From Bacteroidales bacterium (lineage in GTDB: Bacteria > Bacteroidota > Bacteroidia > Bacteroidales > UBA932), in NCBI GenBank assembly GCA_017465225.1, contig JAFTWQ010000016.1, positions 1-58,774 of the forward strand: a stretch of DNA of 58,774 nt, read 5' to 3'. Each line of letters begins with the position of its first letter. Position 1 is the first letter of the stretch. A model generated the notes under the pieces. That model saw only the letters and a list, made by a program, of their open reading frames with translations. It was not told the DNA's origin and did not search any database. Position numbers and translations under genes: made by a program. Positions 58,518 to 58,774 of this stretch are shown piece by piece.

Positions 58518-58547
58518 AACCCACTCGGAAGTGTCTCTGAGTGGGTT
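58518..58547 (-). terminator. Terminator of a lost tRNA or tmRNA gene
   Basis: On the minus strand AACCCACTC, 12 bases, GAGTGGGTT then CTTTCTTTTTT. The 9-bp stem begins 2 bases beyond the RNA-gene 3' end at 58549-58563, as expected for the terminator of that stable RNA. Confidence 0.75.
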
Positions 58548-58548
58548 T

Positions 58549-58563
58549 TGGTGGAGATAGTCG
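58549..58563 (-). other. Attachment-site candidate: 3' end of a tRNA or tmRNA gene
   Basis: On the minus strand CGACTATCTCCACCA is the last 15 bases of a structural RNA: the end of a T-stem (CGAC), an acceptor 3' strand (TATCTCC), discriminator A and an encoded CCA. The rest of the RNA is missing: the bases to the right do not form a T-loop. The RNA's terminator follows on the left. This is the usual appearance of an att site at one end of an integrated element. Because the window's tRNA-Leu lacks an encoded CCA, tmRNA (which always encodes it) is a good alternative. Confidence 0.6.
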
Positions 58564-58700
58564 CACCACTTTTAACCCCAAATCTGCAACCCCATTCAAA
58601 TCAAATTTTTCCTAAATAATTGATATACAACCGAATTTGCAAAACCCCTTTTGCAAATCATTGCACCACTTTGCAAAAATGTGGGTACAATGTGGGTACA
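58563..58700. repeat. Short repeats ahead of the integrase
   Basis: GCACCACTTT occurs at 58563-58572 and exactly 100 bases later at 58663-58672. TTTGCAAA occurs at 58636, 58650 and 58670, and the 11-mer ATGTGGGTACA is tandemly repeated at 58679-58689 and 58690-58700. These lie between the att candidate and the integrase and are plausible arm-type and core binding sites for it. Confidence 0.6.
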
Positions 58701-58715
58701 TTCGCAGATATTTTG

Positions 58716-58723
58716 TATATTTG
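58716..58723 (+). promoter_or_regulatory. -7 box for the integrase gene
   Basis: TATATTTG is an exact TAnnTTTG match 23 bases before the ATG at 58747. Confidence 0.55.
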
Positions 58724-58746
58724 TATTGACGAAAAATTTGAACATT

Positions 58747-58774
58747 ATGGCAGTTTCATTTGTACTTAGAACCC
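58747..58774 (+). CDS. Start of a tyrosine-recombinase integrase (cut by window edge)
   Basis: Nine codons, MAVSFVLRT, are visible before the window ends. The pattern is that of the N-terminal arm-binding domain of Bacteroidota tyrosine integrases (typically SFVLRKDK or similar near the start). The position agrees: it follows tandem repeats and an att-like RNA 3' end and reads away from it into the element. Identity rests on a very short stretch plus context. Confidence 0.6.

Overview
The window comes from a member of the Bacteroidales. Most start regions carry the Bacteroidota -7 box TAnnTTTG, in a few cases with the TTTG -33 box 19-20 bases further upstream. Other signs are the many SPII lipoproteins, families typical of the order (DUF3244, DUF4465, DUF2147 and DUF4843-like proteins, GH97, GH115), a FeoA-FeoB fusion and a ribosomal protein S16 with a long Ala/Glu tail. 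The genus cannot be fixed; a gut Rikenellaceae or Cryptobacteroides-like lineage is a guess. Core genes look GC-balanced, while two stretches (about 7.6-13.4 kb and 53.7-58.7 kb) are clearly richer in A+T.

Layout. 1-395: the 5' end of a 23S rRNA gene (minus strand) with its own promoter and leader and no 16S or tRNA upstream. 0.4-7 kb: two secreted proteins, an OPT transporter, ZupT and PepT. 7-13.4 kb: an AT-rich block of secreted or lipidated proteins (a tandem duplicated pair, a YD-like lipoprotein, a metalloprotease-like lipoprotein lacking its catalytic Glu, a DUF3244-like protein with a one-base frameshift), then a membrane-bound TPR-HTH regulator. 13.4-13.8 kb: no protein gene, but a candidate structured RNA and two more palindromes. 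13.8-20.2 kb: guaB followed by three outer-membrane-biogenesis genes (PPIase-like lipoprotein, SurA-like, OstA/LptA-like). 20-38.7 kb: housekeeping and envelope genes (radical SAM, NlpC/P60, galE, dacB, radA, nagX-like, rsmE, feoAB, lipocalin, tRNA-Leu, rpsP, rimM and others), including a 57-aa membrane protein and a cysteine-rich lipoprotein.

38.7-45.7 kb is a nearly complete diaminopimelate/lysine operon in the order dapE-lysC-dapB-dapA-dapD-aminotransferase-dapF. The aminotransferase sits where a succinyl-DAP aminotransferase is needed. Only asd and lysA of the route are absent. 45.7-53.4 kb holds glycan-degrading enzymes (GH20, GH115, GH97) and a YpfJ-type zinc peptidase, without SusC/SusD.

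53.4-58.8 kb is an accessory island. It starts with the relic of a tyrosine integrase and carries a DUF1016 (YhcG-type) nuclease gene containing two near-perfect palindromes inside its coding sequence. A UvrD-type helicase with an inserted nuclease-like domain and C-terminal zinc ribbons follows; its 5' end is split by a one-base deletion, and it has a small winged-helix-like partner. At the right edge lies the 3' end of a tRNA or tmRNA gene with its terminator, which looks like an attachment site. The first codons of a second integrase lie just beyond, so another integrated element begins there and runs out of the window. This helicase/nuclease island is the best candidate here for an undescribed (possibly defence) system. 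The unlinked 23S gene is the most unusual genomic arrangement.
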